In this document: positions 12,050-24,867 of the stretch, in pieces
Layout of the letters: every line of letters starts with the position of its first letter
Numbering within the stretch: position 1 is the stretch's first letter
NCBI RefSeq assembly: GCF_000002425.4
Contig: NC_037260.1
Location: 8,464,730-8,528,729, forward strand
DNA from: Physcomitrium patens
Taxonomy: Eukaryota; Streptophyta; Bryopsida; Funariales; Funariaceae
DNA: 64,000 nucleotides
Direction of reading: 5' to 3'
Notes under the pieces: model-generated
The model's database searches: none
What the model saw: only the letters and a program-made list of their open reading frames with translations
What the model was told of the DNA's origin: nothing
Program-made: the position numbers and the translations under genes

Positions 12050-14361
12050 TTTGGTGCAAGATAAGAGTGTCTAGAAAGGGCATCTAACAAACCTTATTAT
12101 TTTCTAAGTAGATATGTGATCTTAAAATCAAATCTTGATAAAAACATGCTTTAACGAGCTTGGCGACGATTCAAAACACATACTGACATGAAGTTCTCGA
12201 GATTCATGTGGTCGATATGTATGGTGACTAGATTAGAAGTGCCTTCTAGATAATGACGCCATGCTTGAAATGAATCCATAATTACAAAAAGCTTATGTCA
12301 TGGATTTCATAGTTAATATCGGCTGCTAAAAATTTTTTAGAATAAAAAGCTATTTAGTGAAGTTTATCATCTATTCCCATTTATGACAATACGGCACCCA
12401 AAGCAAAATTTGATGCATCTATTTTCATAAAAAATGCCTTAGAAAAGTCAATGCAATATAAGATTAGTGCTAAAATAAAGGTCAAGTTCAAAATATCAAA
12501 AGATGCTTCAGCTTCTTTGTTACACTCAAATTTATCTTTGTAAGTCAAACATATAAGTGGGGCTATAATTTGAAAGAAGTCTTTGATGAAGATCCAATAA
12601 TAGTTAGCGAAGCCTAAAAAGTATTTGACATCTCTTATCATTTTTGAAATCTTTCAATCCATAATCATTTGAACTTTCTTAGGATACATCATTTGAAATG
12701 ATGTATCCTAAGAAGTCGACTTGAATAGTGTAGAATATACACTTTTCTATCTTGGCAAAGAGTCTTGCATCTCTTAATTTTTGTAATACACAATGAACAT
12801 GAAATTCATGATTTCTTAAAATAGATCAAGATATCATCTAAATAATAGACAATAAAGTCATCTAAAAATTCTTGAAAAATATCATTCATTAGATGTTGAA
12901 AAGCTACTGGTGCATTTGTAAATCCAAAAGGCATGACGTTGTATTCAAATACTCATACCTAATTAAAATGGAGTCTTCCATTCATTTCTTTTTTTAATAT
13001 GTACTAGATTGTATGCTTTCTATAGATCTATTTTTGTATAGATATTAGCTTGATTTAGTTGATCAAGAAGTCCGGATATCAAAAGTAGAGGGTATTTATT
13101 CTTGATGGTGATCTTGTTGAGTCCTTGATAATCAACACACATCCACAATGATCCATCTTTCTCCTTAACAAATAAGATTGGAGCTCTTGTTGGTGATTTG
13201 GAATGGCGTATGAAATTCTTGGCCAAATTTTCTTCAATATATTCCTTGAATTCAACCAATTCATTTTATGATAAACTATAAATTGATCCAAATGGCGATT
13301 GTGCTCATTTTTGAAGGTCAATTGAATAGTCATAAGGACAATGTTCTGAAAGAGTATCCACATTCTTCTTCTCAAATACATCATAAAATTCTTGATATTG
13401 GCTAGGAATACGACTTGAAGTCTTTGCATCATTAAAAACAGATGTGGCATAAATGACACAAGGTGACCTTTCTTTTGCAATATGCAAGAAAGCTCTTGCA
13501 CCTATAAACATAGGTTTAATTGTACTAGAATTTTGAATGTATGTGTGGAAGAGATGTTGGTATTTCCATCAAATTATAGTAATTTTGGAACCCATGTATA
13601 CGACTCTCAAATTGAAATTCAAAAAGTCGATTGTCACGTTTCACAACAAAGTAAATTGTTTGACTCAATGTTTGAGGATTAGGTAAGTTGAACATCAATT
13701 TCTTTACCTCATATTGTAATCCATAGAAAAATTAGCTAATAAGTGCAATATCATCTCACTTGATATCAGTTGCAAGTTGTCAAAATTATAAAGCATATAA
13801 TGTTATAGATCGATTATTTTGTCATAAAATATGGATCTTATTGGTCGCAACATGGATTGGATCATATTTTCTATACATGGACCGGAATTTTGTCAAAAAT
13901 GCTTCTAAATTATCCAATATTAAATCTCGTCATTCAAGAAAAGATGAAAACTATGATAGTGTTAAATCTGAAAGAAGTGTACCAATGAATCTAACTTGTA
14001 GTCCTGGAATTGGATAGCTTTGAGATTGAAGTTCAATGACAAGTTGTACTTGATTGATTAATCCTCAAAATTTGGATCTTGTACCATCAAACTTCTCGGG
14101 CAAAACAATTCTTGCTTCTCTAACACTTGAAAGATGTTCCACCATGGGTAGAAGGACATGATTTCATAGAGATGTTCAAGCAACTCTAATCATCTCTATA
14201 TCCTCACTTCCTGCCATTTTTGTTGATCGTTGTGGTGGTAAGTTAAGTTGATGCATCGCAAGCATCTTTTTCTTCAATTGCTCTTGCATTTGTGCCATTG
14301 CACTCTTCATTTCAACAACTTCTACTCTAATAAGACTCAAAAAATATCTAATACAACTCAA
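12050..14361 (-). pseudogene. gypsy-1 gag-pol remnant
   Basis: Minus-strand pieces include an RT with the pattern [21 protein letters not shown] followed by TKIDL (13020-13259). There is also an RNase H start with FFMKIDASNFALGAVLS (12381-12641), preceded by a linker reading DVKYFLGFANYYW. The region 13305-13511 matches the stretch before RT in related copies. A Gag start lies near 14361. The frames are not continuous. The YxDD region (about 12800-12880) is shifted out of frame. Confidence 0.8.
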
Positions 14362-14533
14362 GCTAAGTAGAAGAAAGGACTTGAGGACAATGAAAATACT
14401 AAGAATAATATTAGTTTAGAAGATGATAATCCGTAACTTCTAATATGCTTATGTCTTATCATGAGAAAGGGATAATCCACTCTTAATCAAGACAAGATAC
14501 AGCAGTGATACTATAAGTGTACTCTTATCAATC

Positions 14534-15092
14534 TGTCAAGGACATGAATTAAAAGATGATAAGTAAACCAATGAAATCCATGTCAAAGAAAGAGTGAAAA
14601 AATAGAAATAAAAAAGTACATATATTTAAAAAAAAATTGAATTGCTTATTACGAAAAGACAAGAAAACTTAAGACTCTTGAAACTAGACTAGTAGCAAGA
14701 AAGAATTTGATAAGAGTGAAGAGGGCTTCACTCTTGTCTCTATATATACTATCTAACTAGGAGCTATGTAGCAATGTTCTATAGGACTTCCTATGTGTGT
14801 TGACTTTGTAGGACATATGCCTTAACTTACAAGGTAAGTTTTTCTACGTGGAGGCCACATAGTTAGCTTATTCTTCAAGCTAACAATATGTGTGGCACAT
14901 GGGTAACTTGTTGACCACATTTCTAATCCAAAAAGTCAATTAAAGACACATATAAAGTCAAAGTAGCATCTATAAAGCTTTTAGGAAGCTTTTATAGAAG
15001 ATATTATAGAATTAATTTACTTTTAACTACTTCTACTTACTTCTATCTATTTATACACATAATTACTAGCTTATATGCATATTTCTGTGACA
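14534..15092 (-). repeat. gypsy-1 5' LTR
   Basis: On the minus strand this 559-bp unit begins TGTCACAG and ends TTGACA. It aligns with 59069-59619 (opposite strand) and with 5989-6395. It joins directly, at 15093, to the RNase H part of a second gypsy copy. Confidence 0.75.
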
Positions 15093-15099
15093 ATCTTGA

Positions 15100-17598
15100 T
15101 AAAGACATGCTCCAATGGGCTTGACGACCATTTAAAACATATATTCATATGAAGTACTTGAGAGATTCTTATGGTCTGTATACACGGTGATTAGATTGGA
15201 AGTGCCTTCTAGATAATGATGCCATTCTTAAAATGAATCCACCATTGCAAGAAGCTCTTTGTTGTAGATTTCATGGTTAATCTCGACTAATGAAAGTTTT
15301 CTGGAATGAAAAGCTATTAAATAAAGTTTATTATCTGTTCCCATTAATGATAATACGACAGCCAAAGCAAAGTCTATTGCATCTATTTCCATAAAAAATA
15401 CCTTAAAAAATTTGACATGATACAAGATTGGTGCAAAAATAAAGGTTGACTTCAAAGCTTCAAAAGATGCTTCAGCTTCATTACTCCATTCAAGTTTGTC
15501 TTTGCAAATCAAACGTATAAGTGGGGCTATAACTCGAGAAAAGTCTTTGATGAAGATTTAATAATAGTTGAGAAAGAACAAAAAGCATTGGACATTTCTT
15601 ATTGTTTTTGGAATCTTTTAATCTATGATAGTTTAAACTTTGTTAGGATCTATCACAAGTCCATCATTTGAAATAATATATCCAAAGAAGTCGACTTGAG
15701 TAGTATGGAATACACACTTTTCTATCTTAGCATAGAGTCCCGCATCTCTTAATTTTTGTAAGACATGACAAACATGAAGTTTATGTTCATCTATATTTTT
15801 AGAATAGATTAAGATGTCATGTAGATAATAGATAAAAAAACTATCCAAAAACTCTTGAAAAACATCATTCATTAGATGTTAAAAAGCTGTCGGTGCATTT
15901 GTAAGTCCAAAAGGCATGATGTTGTATTCAAAATGTTCATACCTAGTTTGAAATGTAGTCTTCCATTTATTTCCTTTTTTAATACGTACTAAATTATATA
16001 CTCCTCGTAGATCTATTTTTGTATAGATCTTAGCTTGATGCAATTGATTGAAAAGTCCAGATATCAAAGATAGAGGGTACTTATTCTTGATGGTGATCTT
16101 CTTGAGTCCTCAATAATCAATACACATCTGCAATGATCCATCTTTCTACTTGACAAATAAGATTGGAGCTCTTACTACTAATTTGCAATGGTGTATAAAA
16201 TTCTTGGCCAGATTTTCTTCAATATTCCTTAAATTTAGCTAATTCACTTTGTGATAAACTATAGATTGGTCCAAATAGTGGTTGTGCTCCTTCTTGAAGG
16301 TCAATTGAGCAGTAATAGGAATGATATTTTGGAAGAGTATCTGCATTCTTCTTCTCGAACACATCTTGAAATTCTTGATATTGGCTTGGAATGCCACTTG
16401 AAGTCTTTGCATGATTAGAAATAGGTGTGACATAAATGAAATATGGTGATCTTTTTTTTTTGTTGCATACAAGAAAGCTCTAGCACCAACAAATATAAAT
16501 TTTATCGTATTAGACTTATGACTTTCTATTAGATTAATTTTACTCTTAGTTATATTTTTAGAGAAGTTAAGAGTACGATAAATCTATGTAAGGATTATAT
16601 TTTTTTAACCACAATAATCCTAAAATAAATAAATTAGAAAGAAATCTAATTATATTAAAGATTATGCCACTACTATGATCATTAATTGCTACATCTATAA
16701 GAAGTATTTCATGAATAATATCTCTAAAAGATAACAGACGATTATTAATGATTTCTATATGAATAAGTTTAGTTTTTTGTACTATTAGTATTTTATGACT
16801 TTTAACAAATTGTATATCTAAGAAATAAGTTGAGGCTGTTAAATCTATCAAGGCAAAGGCTTTATAATTATTAGGTTCTAAATGTATATGTATTATAAAA
16901 TAAGGAAAGGGTTCTGAAAAAAGGATATGACCTTCATTAGAAATTGTATAAGATTCCAGCTCCATAGTCTCTACCTAGACAAATTCGTTTTCTGACATAT
17001 TTTCTTCTTTCACAGTTGTGCTCTTCATTTTGTACTTTTGTCTTTTCTTTAGACAATGTTGAGCATTGTGTTTAGATTCTCCATAATATAATAACAATCC
17101 TTCTTAATGGTGATGAGTCTTTTCTTACTTGGTAAGAGATTTAAAATGTATCGCATCAATTTGTATATCTTCTACTTTTGAATATATGTGTTGAGGAGAT
17201 GTTGGTATTGCTATCAAATTATAGTAATATTGAGGCCCATTTATGCGACTCTCAAATTGAAATTCAAAAAGCTAATTATCACATTTGATTGCAAAGTCAA
17301 TTTTTTGACTTAATGTTTGATAATCAAGTAAATTGAGCATCAATTTCTTTACTTCATATTATAATCTATAGAAAAATTGGCTAATAAGTGCAGTATCATC
17401 CCACTTGATAACAGTTACAAGTTGTTAAAATTGTAAAGCATATAATGTTACAAATGAATTATTTTGTCTCAAATATGAATCTTGTTGGTTGCAATACGAG
17501 TTACATGATTTTTTCCATACATGGATAGAAATTTTGCCAAAAATGCCTCAAGATTATCCAATATTTGATCTCGTCATTCAAGAAAAGATGAAAACCAT
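15100..17598 (-). pseudogene. gypsy-2 gag-pol remnant
   Basis: Minus-strand blocks are RNase H (15228-15512, FMEIDAIDFALAVVLS), RT with a damaged active-site region FFIYYLHDILIYS (15633-15872), and RT middle [15 protein letters not shown] with [10 protein letters not shown] (15879-16067). Then come a protease-like segment (16567-16965) in which the D-S/T-G pattern is altered to DLTAST, and a zinc-knuckle-like GESKHNAQHC (about 17045-17100). Stops between blocks make it non-coding today. Confidence 0.8.
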
Positions 17599-19293
17599 TG
17601 TCGTAATGTGTGAAGTCTTGCTTAAGAATGCTCCGGGCACCTGGCTATAGAAGAAAGAATAGAAATTGCGATAACAAATCCTAATTCTAATAGAATACTA
17701 ACAATGCTCTAATTAGATTATAATAATGATAAACAAATGTAATCAAATTCAAAACAACTCAAAGAAATTTCAAAAAAACAATAAAATTCTTAAAGAAATA
17801 TTAGAATGATGACAAATGTTACTCAAATATATGTCAATTCAACCTTAATTTAATTCTAGTTAAAACCCTATTGAATTTCACTCAAACTTTAGACCAAACC
17901 TAATTAAATCTTAAACTCTAATAAATCCTAAATCCTAAGTTAAATCCTAAATAAACCTTAAATTAAACCGTAAATCAAACTCTATTTAAAATCCTAAACC
18001 CTAAACCAAACCTTAAATCAAATCCTAATCCAAATCCTAAATCAAATCCTAACCAAACCCTAAACCCTAATCCAAATTCTAATCCAAACCCTAAATCAAA
18101 TCCTAATCAAATCCTAAATCCTAACTCAAACCCTAATCCAATCCTAAACCCTAACCAAACCCTAAATCCTAATCCAATCCTAAACTCTAAATCAAACCCT
18201 AAATCGAACCCTAGCCAAACCTTAATCCAAATCCTAGTAATTCCTATGACAGATTTAAATCTCAATATCTAATGAATAAATCGTTGATCTCAATTCAAAA
18301 TTTACATACTTCTTAAAAATCAAGTTTAAAATAAGCACAAAAAAATTTGAAAAGGATCGGAGTTACCAAATTGACGAAAACCTCAAAAATATATTCGGGT
18401 GTTAGCCGGCCTCCTTCTCCAATCTTGATGCCAACCTTTCAAAGCCAATTTCTCTTCTTTGCACCGTTCGATTGGTTTCAAATTTCTCATGGACATAGAA
18501 AAACAAGTCTAATACCCTCTCACACAAGTTTTACTCCAATCCAACTAGTAGATTGCATGAAATCTTAAAAATCCTCACTGGACCTAAAATTCTACTTTTT
18601 GAGACCTTGACTCACTTAAACCTCAATATCTCTCACTTCAACCATTAGATCGAGCTCAAATTCACAACATATATTTAATAAAACTATAATCATGAACCCA
18701 AAAATTTCACCCATAGATCTGCAACAAAACTCTCAAAATCACTCAAAACATAAACCCTATTTTATTTCATAAAACCCAAGTCATCCGAAACAAACCTCCC
18801 CTTTGCAAAGCTCTTACAAAGTCATATCAACTTCAAATCACCCAAAATCAATGCCCATAGAAACCCTATCCAATCTTCTATCAAACCGCACTCTCTGATC
18901 TACCAAAGAGTCCCGGAGTCGTCGTCGAGACTCAGTTTTGTGCCTCAGGGTCTGATTTCGATCCTAGTTCATAACCAGTCCTCTCCGGGTATCAACTTTT
19001 GTCTTCTTGAGGTAATTTTTACTAATTTGCACTCCTAACTCCTCCCTATATATGTCTATATTCTTTATTTTTTTAATCTACCTCATTTTGCTTTATTTAT
19101 GGCCTTACAAAGTAAATAGAAGCATAATTTGTAAAAAGGCAGCATTAGCACCTTTAATTTTTCTAACCTTTTACTAATATCTATTTTTCCAAGATAATTT
19201 GCTACAATATTTTTGAAGTGAGATCTTCAAAACATGATATATTTCTTCACCCTTTCACCTACTAGTCACCTACTAGTCACCTACTACTATAGT
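17599..19293 (-). repeat. solo LTR, family X, long form (copy A)
   Basis: It starts TGTCGTAATG at 17599 inside a gypsy Gag region. In reverse it matches the LTRs of the X element at 32840-33789 and the solo copy at 48530-50137. Shared parts are the end containing gtgaagtcttgcttaag, a degenerate CCCTAAA-like array (about 17870-18240), and the block with ggtctgatttcgatcctag. It is longer than the X-element LTR by a segment of about 650-700 bp between the array and that block. The right boundary near 19293 is approximate. Confidence 0.72.
17870..18240. repeat. degenerate telomere-like array inside the LTR
   Basis: These are units of the type AAATCCTAA and AACCCTAAA, many with one extra A or one substituted base relative to the plant telomere repeat CCCTAAA. 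The array lies within a transposon LTR and not at a chromosome end, and the same array sits at the matching place in each X LTR. Confidence 0.8.
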
Positions 19294-19700
19294 ATATTAA
19301 TGAATCTAACTTATGATTTAGGAGTTGGATAGCTTTGAGGTTGAAGTTCAACCACAAGTTGTACTTGATTGATAAATCCTCGAATTTTGGATCTTGTACC
19401 ATGAAACATCTCGGACATAGCAACTCTTGGTTTTTTACCACTTAAAGGATATTACACCATGGGTGGAGGGACATAAGTTGGTGCAGATATTGAAGCAACT
19501 CTAATCATCTCTATATCGTCACTTTTTGCTATTCTTGTTCATCCTTGTGGTGATATATTAAGTTGAGGTATTATAAGCATCAACTTTCTCAATTGCTCTT
19601 GCATTTGTACTATTGCATTCTTCATTTCAATAAGCTCTGCCATAATAACACTCAAAAAAAATATCTAATATTGCTCAAGACAAGTAGAAAAAAAGGCTTG
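19294..19700 (-). pseudogene. gypsy-2 gag remnant, upstream part
   Basis: It aligns with 13988-14395 of gypsy-1 (shared stretch ggatagctttgaggttgaag and the following sequence). It holds the Gag start read on the minus strand, broken by stops. Confidence 0.65.
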
Positions 19701-20780
19701 AAGACAAAGAAAATACTAAGTATAATATTAATTTGGAAGAAGGTAATCTGCAACTTCTAATATGCTAAACTCTCTATAGTTAGGTACTCAATATATTCAT
19801 AGATAGAAAATCATGCCATACAACAACTACAATCCACAAACATATATCAAGAAAAATCTGTATATGTTCATATATATTTTGGATATGTCAATATTTTGTA
19901 AATAAATAAATAAATAAAATAAAATAAAATAAAATACTTATTTTATTATAAAGTAATATTATTTTATATTAGAAAAAACTCACAAAACATAACATCAAAA
20001 TTTAATTCATGTGATTTAATATTAGAATGAAAATTCCTATCAATTGAAAGCATGACAAATTCTATTTGTAAGAAATCTAAGTTGTGAGCTACGAGCTTTG
20101 AGAAATAGGCACATCACGACACAATACAATAGAAAGTAGTACATGACAAAGAACACAATAAATTCCACTTAGATGAAATACAAGCTGTAGCTTTTAGCTT
20201 TGAAAAACAAATACAAAAAAATAACATAACATGACCAATAACACAATAAATCCCACTTGCGAAAAATCTGAGCTTTAAGCTTTAAAAAACAAGCACAATA
20301 AAACAACACAATACAACCGAGAGCATAACTCGACAAGAGCTAGTACAACAACAAGTAGAACATAAGATGCACCTAGGCAACAATCTTGATAGATAAAGCT
20401 ATTATTGGAAATTCTTGAAATCGTAATAACTTGGATCTTAGAAAATCCAATAACTTTACATTCCTTACATTCTTAGAATTCTTTCTTAATAGCCAATCAA
20501 ATTGTGGTTTTGTCTCTTAATCTTATATGCAAGCTATTTTATATAATAGATATATTTCACAATATAATATCATTAGTCAAGCCTCATACTAATTTCCATT
20601 AAATTGTCAAATATACACAATTTTAAAAATCCACATGACTTAGTTCAATTTTAGAATTATAAAAACTTCTTTCAAAAGAACCATAATGTAGTATTATACT
20701 CAAAAAGAATAATAAACCAATGCAAATGAATGCTATTATACATGATGTCTTGTTGCTCCCATAAACTCTTCCTTTTAATA
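19701..20780. other. AT-rich non-coding DNA with simple and imperfect tandem repeats
   Basis: I see a simple repeat of aaataaat/aaaat type at about 19898-19945. Between about 20070 and 20310 there are roughly three imperfect repeats that share agctttga/agctttaa, acaatac/acacaataaat and ccactt blocks. No coding exon is recognised. It marks the edge between retroelements and the gene island. Confidence 0.4.
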
Positions 20781-22279
20781 TGACAATAAGATTTTAATTA
20801 TCATCGTTGTCATCGCGCCTTCCTCCCTTCTTTCTTTCCTTTACTCTTTGATTATAATTAATAACAATAATATTATTTTCTGGTGCTTGCTTCAATCTTA
20901 ACAAAGCACAAGAGCACACACTCCCATAAATAACATCCTCCACCAAACAGATCACGACATGTGTCAAACACGTGGATAGGCCCATGTGTACAATAAGTTT
21001 CGGGGAAAAGGATTGTGCCTCGGGCATCTTCCTCTTCCACATATTCACACTCGTGAACCCACAATGGTAAGTCTAGAGCACGGAAAAGAGACACGCAAAA
21101 ATCAAAAGCAAAAAGGCAAAAGTATGGGACGGAGAAAAAGCAATTGCAACGTCTTTGTCCGTCACGTTTGGTGCCACGGCGATGGGTGCATTTTTTTTTC
21201 TTTTTTTGGCGAAGTGGTGACACAAGCTCCTTGGGTCCCATGACCACGCTCACTTAATAAAACAGAGTATCGTGCTTGAGTTTTTCATTCACAAAATGAG
21301 CCAACTTCTGCCGCGAATTGTTTACGAAAATCTTACCAGCGTTTTCTTTCTGTTTTTTCTTCTTTTCATACTTGTGTTTTTTTTTTTTTTTTTTAAATCG
21401 TGAATGATAAGACTGGTTATCGCTGAAGTTTGATGCGGTGAATATTCTTTTGAACCGACATGATGTGCTCGATTTGGCGAGTTTTTTTTTACAGTTTGAT
21501 TTTAACACGAAGTGTATTTTCTTGAAGTTACATTGCTAAAGCTGTTTGGATCGCAGCTGGAGTTTTCAGATTGGGAAGAAACAAGTGGATGGATGAAAGA
21601 AAGAGAGATCGACGACATTGAGACGGTGAATTTGGTCCCCAATCGCCTCGCGCTTTCAAACCATTGCGTGTTCGCACAATTCCTCTGGTTCCACCACCTC
21701 CCTCCACCACCGATGCAACGTTTTCAACGACGTTTCTTTCCCGCGCTTCGCGCTTTTACTGAGCTGGTGCAGAGCCTTTTGTGTTTTGTTTTTCTGGTCT
21801 GCGTGCGTTGTTAGTGCGCTTTAGAGTCAGTGGCTTGTAACTCTTTGTGGGTTCGTGCTATTTTTGAGTCGGGTTTAGTTTTTCTTTCAGTTAATGGTGC
21901 TAGAAGAGTTCTGGGAGGAGCCTGTCAGTGGAGACACCGATAGGGTGGAATTCGCGTTGTGCTGCATTCCGCCTGAAGGAGAGATTTTATTATTTTTGCG
22001 AGATTTAGCCTAGCGCCTCCGCGGTTGAGAATTGCGCCGGTGGTATGTTTCACTACGTCCTTCCGTAAATTTCAGGTTGCTGCGGATTTTGCCTTTAGTT
22101 CGGGGCTCTGCAAGTGTTACTATTGTTTCCACCTAGCGCGGGTACCGCATTGATAGCGAGCATCTGGTGCTTGGGTTCGTGGTCGTGTAGATCACGTTTA
22201 CGTACATGGTTTTTTGAGATTGTATGGAGAGGACTGATTTCGAGGTGAATGGGGGTGGAGATAGGGAGGGGCAGCGAAG
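20781..22279. promoter_or_regulatory. upstream region of the PGM-like gene
   Basis: This is intergenic DNA with poly-T runs (21191-21206, 21377-21394) and rising G+C from about 21540 to the start codon. The last several hundred bases probably include promoter and 5' UTR, perhaps with a 5' UTR intron. No element can be fixed. Small open frames here on both strands show no recognisable protein. Confidence 0.3.
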
Positions 22280-24262
22280 ATGGGAGAAACGCCGGTTCCT
22301 GACAATGTGGCAGAGCTCTTGGTGGTGCGGCACGGCGAAACAAGCTGGAATGCTTTGGGCCGGCTTCAGGTATTACCATCTCGACCCTACTCCAAAAATG
22401 CTTTTGCCTCTCTGCGTGCGTGCATTACCGTCATTAGATCGTCAATTTCCCAACGTACTGCAGGTGGAAATGTTCTCCTTTGTATCGTGTCGGGTTCAAT
22501 TCCATTGTTGTTTTTTCTGGCCTATACACACTCATGGTAGCTCGAAATGCCAAAGGGTGCACAGAAGCAATGGTTGTAGGGTCAGACAAAATCCCTGTGG
22601 ATGCAGTATAGCACTTAGCAATGCAGGATGTGCACGTTTAGATTAGATCCTGTTTCAACAAAATTTTGAAACAGAATTCAACACCAATTCTATCGATGGA
22701 AGGTTTCATCCAGTGTAGAAAGCTGCAGAAAATGTTGTTTTCAATCTCTAGTCGAGCAAATTGCGAACTCGATGCTCGTCAGCCGGTTAGATTGTCCTCC
22801 AGTACATCAGACATATTTGACTTAAATTGGGGCTGTAATTTCTTAAACCCTAGACAAGATGCCAATTGGTGTTGTTGCTGTTGGGAGTGTTGAAGAGTAA
22901 CTTAAGATGTGTGCATTTTTCAGGGGCAGGCAGAATCGGACCTAAACGAACCTGGCAAGAAACAAGCGCAGGCAGTTAAGTTTGTAGTGCTTTTTGAATT
23001 TTTTTCTCCAGAGAGGTGCGCTGTTGTTATTCCACTAGCACTTTTGTCTTCATGTTTTTTGATTCACTGAAAATTGTGTTTCTTTTCAATTTTCACTGAG
23101 GCTGTTTCTTTGGCATTGTTCTTTAGGTGGCTGACAAGTTAGCAAGCATGGGTCTAGAATTTGCTGCTGTATATACTTCAGATCTACATAGAGCTTTAGA
23201 TACAGCCCAATCTATTGCTGAAAAATGCCAGTGCTCCAAGGTATGGATGATTTCTGAAATAATTTCTTCTGAAAGTCAATTTCTCAGAAGAGTGCTGCAC
23301 TTGTATGCACTTTGACAATTACGTGCGATCGATCCTGCATCATATAAAAGCCACATCGTCAGGCAGCTTAATCTCTTTCCAGCTAGTTCCATTGTCAGAT
23401 TTGTAATGATCGAGGTTAAAGCAGATTGTTGTTAGAGAGGATCTTCGTGAAAGATGTCTAGGGGATCTGGAGGGTCTGACACGCACTGAGGCGAGAACGG
23501 CAGCACCAGAGGCTTTAAAAGTGTTTATGAAGAACGATGACTCCCTTCCAATACCAGTACGATCAGCAGCACCACATCCTAAAGTTTTACATGTTTCACA
23601 GTTACTAAGAACAATTTCTTTTCTGTTGGTTATCATGATTCACATGCTCTAATTACTCGATGGCCCAATCAACTTCGTCATGGTTAATCATCCGACTCAA
23701 GTTCGATAACCGATTCCTTGTGTAGGGTGGAGGGGAGAGCCTGGAGCAGCTGTTTGTGCGTGTCCAAAATAGTTTCGAACAAGTTGCTTTAGAGAATCTT
23801 GGTGAATTTCTGTCCACACATTTAAGGGCGCTATCAAGTACTAGAATACTAGGTGTTATCTTTAATCGATTGAATTTTCGTTCGTATTTATGTTTTGTTG
23901 AGCACTAGATTTTTAGGTTGGATAGTGGGTGAGGCTTCGACCCCAACATCCTAAAGCAGCATTGAAGATGGGCACAGAATTTGTATTTGTGGCAGCATTG
24001 TTGTTGTTATTGTTGTGATGAGAGTCCCGTGGGCTGTGCAGGCAAAAGGGTTGTGGTAGTCACTCATGGTGGAGTGTTGCGAACCAGCCACATTATTGCG
24101 AAAGGGCTGCCATGTCCCGGCAAGGTCGTGAATGCTTCCATCAGCGTCTTCCACATCTCTGATGATAAAGATTGGACGATCATTTCATGGGGTGACGTTA
24201 GCCACTTGCAGAACATTGGGTTTCTGAATACTGGATTCGGAGGGGATAAGCTATCAGGGTAG
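22280..24262 (+). CDS. phosphoglycerate mutase-like / histidine phosphatase family protein (IPSP-like), 227 aa
   Basis: Six exons join with exact phase: 22280-22369, 22924-22974, 23127-23240, 23425-23556, 23726-23801 and 24042-24262. They give 684 nt, or 227 aa plus stop. The start ATG opens directly before the catalytic motif VVRHGETSWNALGRLQ, in which His is the phospho-acceptor. Next are GQAESDLNEPGKKQA, YTSDLHRALDTAQSIA, the LRERCLGDLEG signature, GGGESLEQL, the second catalytic His in VVVVTHGGVLR, and a C-terminal WGDVSHLQNIGF...GFGGD block. The length and the last block resemble plant PGM-like protein 4, reported as a metal-independent phosphoserine phosphatase. A role in serine metabolism is therefore likelier than glycolysis. 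No transit peptide is seen. The gene runs toward the convergent zinc-finger gene, with 605 bp between stop codons. Confidence 0.93.
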
Positions 24263-24867
24263 AACTTCCGCTCTCAGCTCATAATTCAAACATATTATTC
24301 CGAGCCTCAGTAGGCATCGACCTGCTCGTGAGGTAGGTAAAATTGTCATATGTATTACATTTCTGCATGTAACAACCATTGAAGGGGATGGGGTAACTAT
24401 TACAACCGCCGTTATTGGTCATTTAAATTGAGATGTATTAGTTCATGTTCATGACTACAAATGATCCTTGAACATGTTTGTTTTTGGGTCATTCAGAAAT
24501 AAATTAAACAAGTGATAGTCTGTGTTTCACGTTTTGAGCATAATTTCATCCTTTCCAAGTGCCCAAAGAAGTCTTAGATGCATTGCTACTAATTTTAGCC
24601 CTTCACCTAGCAATGTCCAAGGGATCTATCCCATGTTACTGTTGATAATGAGGAAATGAACACCAAATGATTCTGAACCCAGCCTGACTTTCACTAAATG
24701 GGAGTGCCCCATGGAAATTATAAGTTAAAACACCTCACCTGAGTGTGAACCCCTGTACGATCCTAATAAAAATACCTTGTTTCAGGTCTGCTACAAGTAC
24801 CTCATTTGAAATCTACAACGACGCCACCTAGAGAAAGGGGCGTTTTGCTACATGACCCAACCCAGGC
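24263..24867. other. region between two convergent genes (both 3' UTRs expected here)
   Basis: No coding exon is visible. The interval must hold the 3' UTRs and poly(A) signals of the PGM-like gene on the plus strand and of the PARP-type zinc-finger gene on the minus strand. An aataaa-containing stretch at about 24499 (agaaataaattaaa) could serve the plus-strand gene. No further part of a PARP gene (WGR, regulatory or catalytic domain) was found here on the minus strand. Confidence 0.5.

Larger units (their letters stand above)
12038..15092 (-). mobile_element. Ty3-gypsy element remnant (gypsy-1), minus strand
   Basis: Read on the minus strand, a 5' LTR (14534-15092) is followed by a Gag remnant (about 13680-14361), RT (about 12650-13500) and RNase H (about 12050-12640). 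The integrase is not found between 12050 and copia-1, so this part is deleted or displaced. The coding region has stops and shifts. The same family recurs at 15.1-19.7, 42.7-43.9, 48-50.3 and 59-62 kb. Confidence 0.8.
15093..19760 (-). mobile_element. Ty3-gypsy element remnant (gypsy-2), split by a solo LTR
   Basis: This is a second, longer copy of the same gypsy family on the minus strand. RNase H and RT lie at 15100-16230, protease at about 16567-16965, and Gag with zinc knuckle at about 16990-17598. Gag continues at about 19294-19700 after a family-X LTR. The sequence on both sides of the LTR lines up with the uninterrupted Gag of gypsy-1 at 13900-14361, which shows the insertion. No LTR of its own was found on the left, where the gypsy-1 LTR abuts. 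Confidence 0.78.

Noticed and set aside
17870..18240. Regular short repeats that could be taken for a CRISPR array or a chromosome end
   Set aside because: The units are only 7-12 bp with no unique spacers, degenerate, and inside a retrotransposon LTR. It is neither CRISPR nor a true telomere.
20873..21253. 126-codon minus-strand frame with Cys-rich stretches
   Set aside because: No domain pattern, and it spans simple T-runs in upstream DNA of the PGM-like gene. It is most likely chance.
23340..23636. 98-codon minus-strand frame
   Set aside because: It is the antisense shadow of exon 4 of the PGM-like gene.
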